Source: an uncultured Candidatus Melainabacteria bacterium
GTDB lineage: Bacteria > Cyanobacteriota > Vampirovibrionia > Gastranaerophilales > Gastranaerophilaceae
Length of the DNA stretch: 41,765 nucleotides
Reading direction: 5' to 3'
Assembly (NCBI GenBank): GCA_934693235.1
Contig: CAKUUY010000012.1
Location: 1-41,765 of the forward strand
Shown here: one piece after another, positions 41,507 through 41,765 of the stretch
How the letters are laid out: each line of letters begins with the position of its first letter
How positions within the stretch are numbered: the first letter of the stretch is position 1
Made by a program: the position numbers and the translations under genes
Notes under the pieces: model-generated
Seen by the model: only the letters and a program-made list of their open reading frames with translations
What the model was told of the DNA's origin: nothing
Database searches by the model: none

Positions 41507-41665
41507 AACTGTCATTACGAGGAGCGGAAAAGCTTGATGAAAATTGTAAAGCTGGAAAGAAGAAACAGCGACGTAGTAATCCCATTAAATTGAATGGGAT
41601 TGCTACAGCGTATTTTCAAAAACCTTAATAATTCCCTTAGAACTTTTCGCTTCGCAATGACAGTT
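41507..41665. repeat. 159-bp element with terminal inverted repeats
   Basis: The left end AACTGTCATTACGAGGAGCG matches the reverse complement of the right end (AACTGTCATTGCGAAGCG) with few differences. Inside, AATCCCATT (41578-41586) and AATGGGATT (41593-41601) form a perfect hairpin. No transposase is encoded. It resembles the common CGTCATTGCGAGGAG...GCAATCC family of small non-autonomous repeats. Confidence 0.75.
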
Positions 41666-41674
41666 ACAGTAAAC

Positions 41675-41744
41675 TTTTCCTCTCTCCTAGGGAGAGAGAG
41701 TGGTTGTTGCAATCAATTTAATTACAACCACGAGAGAGGGGTTA
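41675..41744. repeat. 70-bp palindromic repeat, copy C
   Basis: It has the same length and nearly the same sequence as copy A at 11213-11282, including the GTGGTTGT/ACAACCAC arms, and shares its 3' tail with copy B up to the window edge. Confidence 0.85.
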
Positions 41745-41765
41745 AAAATTATTATATCATGTCCT

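Noticed and set aside
41422..41712. Open frames on both strands downstream of uvrC
   Set aside because: They run through the inverted-repeat element and the 70-bp palindrome, have no ribosome-binding site and show no protein-like pattern.

Overview
The window is strongly A+T-rich and densely packed. It looks like a chromosome segment of a gut 'Melainabacteria'/Vampirovibrionia bacterium (order Gastranaerophilales, the non-photosynthetic sister group of Cyanobacteria). This is inferred from the gene mix: type II/IV-like prepilins with an FTLAEVLITL N-terminus, a full-length NifU-NifS pair, an LL-diaminopimelate aminotransferase, GlgA and FlhB, plus short proteins with an N-terminal NFQAK/ISFTG motif. 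No rRNA gene is present to settle it. There is no prophage, transposase, CRISPR array or obvious island; most genes are housekeeping genes in short runs on both strands.

Layout. 1-3.8 kb: start of a probable pyruvate:ferredoxin oxidoreductase (minus), a RelA/SpoT-like protein of unknown role, an RNA uracil methyltransferase carrying an in-frame repeat insertion, and two small unknown proteins. 3.8-8 kb: tRNA-Leu(UAG), a probable 47-aa protein, rplS-rbgA-rnhB, a prepilin gene whose reading frame is interrupted by a run of ten G, and rpsL-rpsG behind a structured leader. 8-11.3 kb: a membrane-anchored unknown protein, leuD, a catalytically degenerate histidine phosphatase, a second prepilin, and a divergent XRE regulator with an operator-like palindrome lying over both promoters. 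11.3-18 kb: yjbQ, obgE, tsaD, a protein-kinase-like protein, a GshB-like ATP-grasp enzyme, a coiled-coil membrane protein and a UPF0173 hydrolase. 18-26.5 kb: ribD, dnaX (with a likely programmed -1 frameshift site), an LD-carboxypeptidase-like protein, nifU-nifS, ruvB and an LL-DAP aminotransferase. 26.5-32 kb: a 1163-aa zinc-ribbon/cyclase-like/ATPase-like/TPR protein coupled to glgA, and a FliA-like sigma factor. 32-41.1 kb: flhB, deoC, a SulP transporter, a 754-aa phosphohexomutase, two tandem plsC genes and a uvrC lacking its helix-hairpin-helix end. 41.1-41.8 kb: a gene-free mosaic of intergenic repeats.

Themes. Translation and ribosome assembly (rplS, rbgA, rpsL, rpsG, obgE, RlmD-like, tsaD, tRNA-Leu), DNA maintenance (dnaX, ruvB, uvrC, rnhB), Fe-S assembly, riboflavin, lysine/peptidoglycan and glycogen metabolism are represented. 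The parts most worth a second look are the poly-G prepilin locus, the dnaX frameshift signal at codons 429-430, the kinase-like and RelA/SpoT-like proteins in a genome that also encodes FlhB, the degenerate signalling protein upstream of glgA, and a 70-bp palindromic repeat present three times with base-pair-preserving changes.
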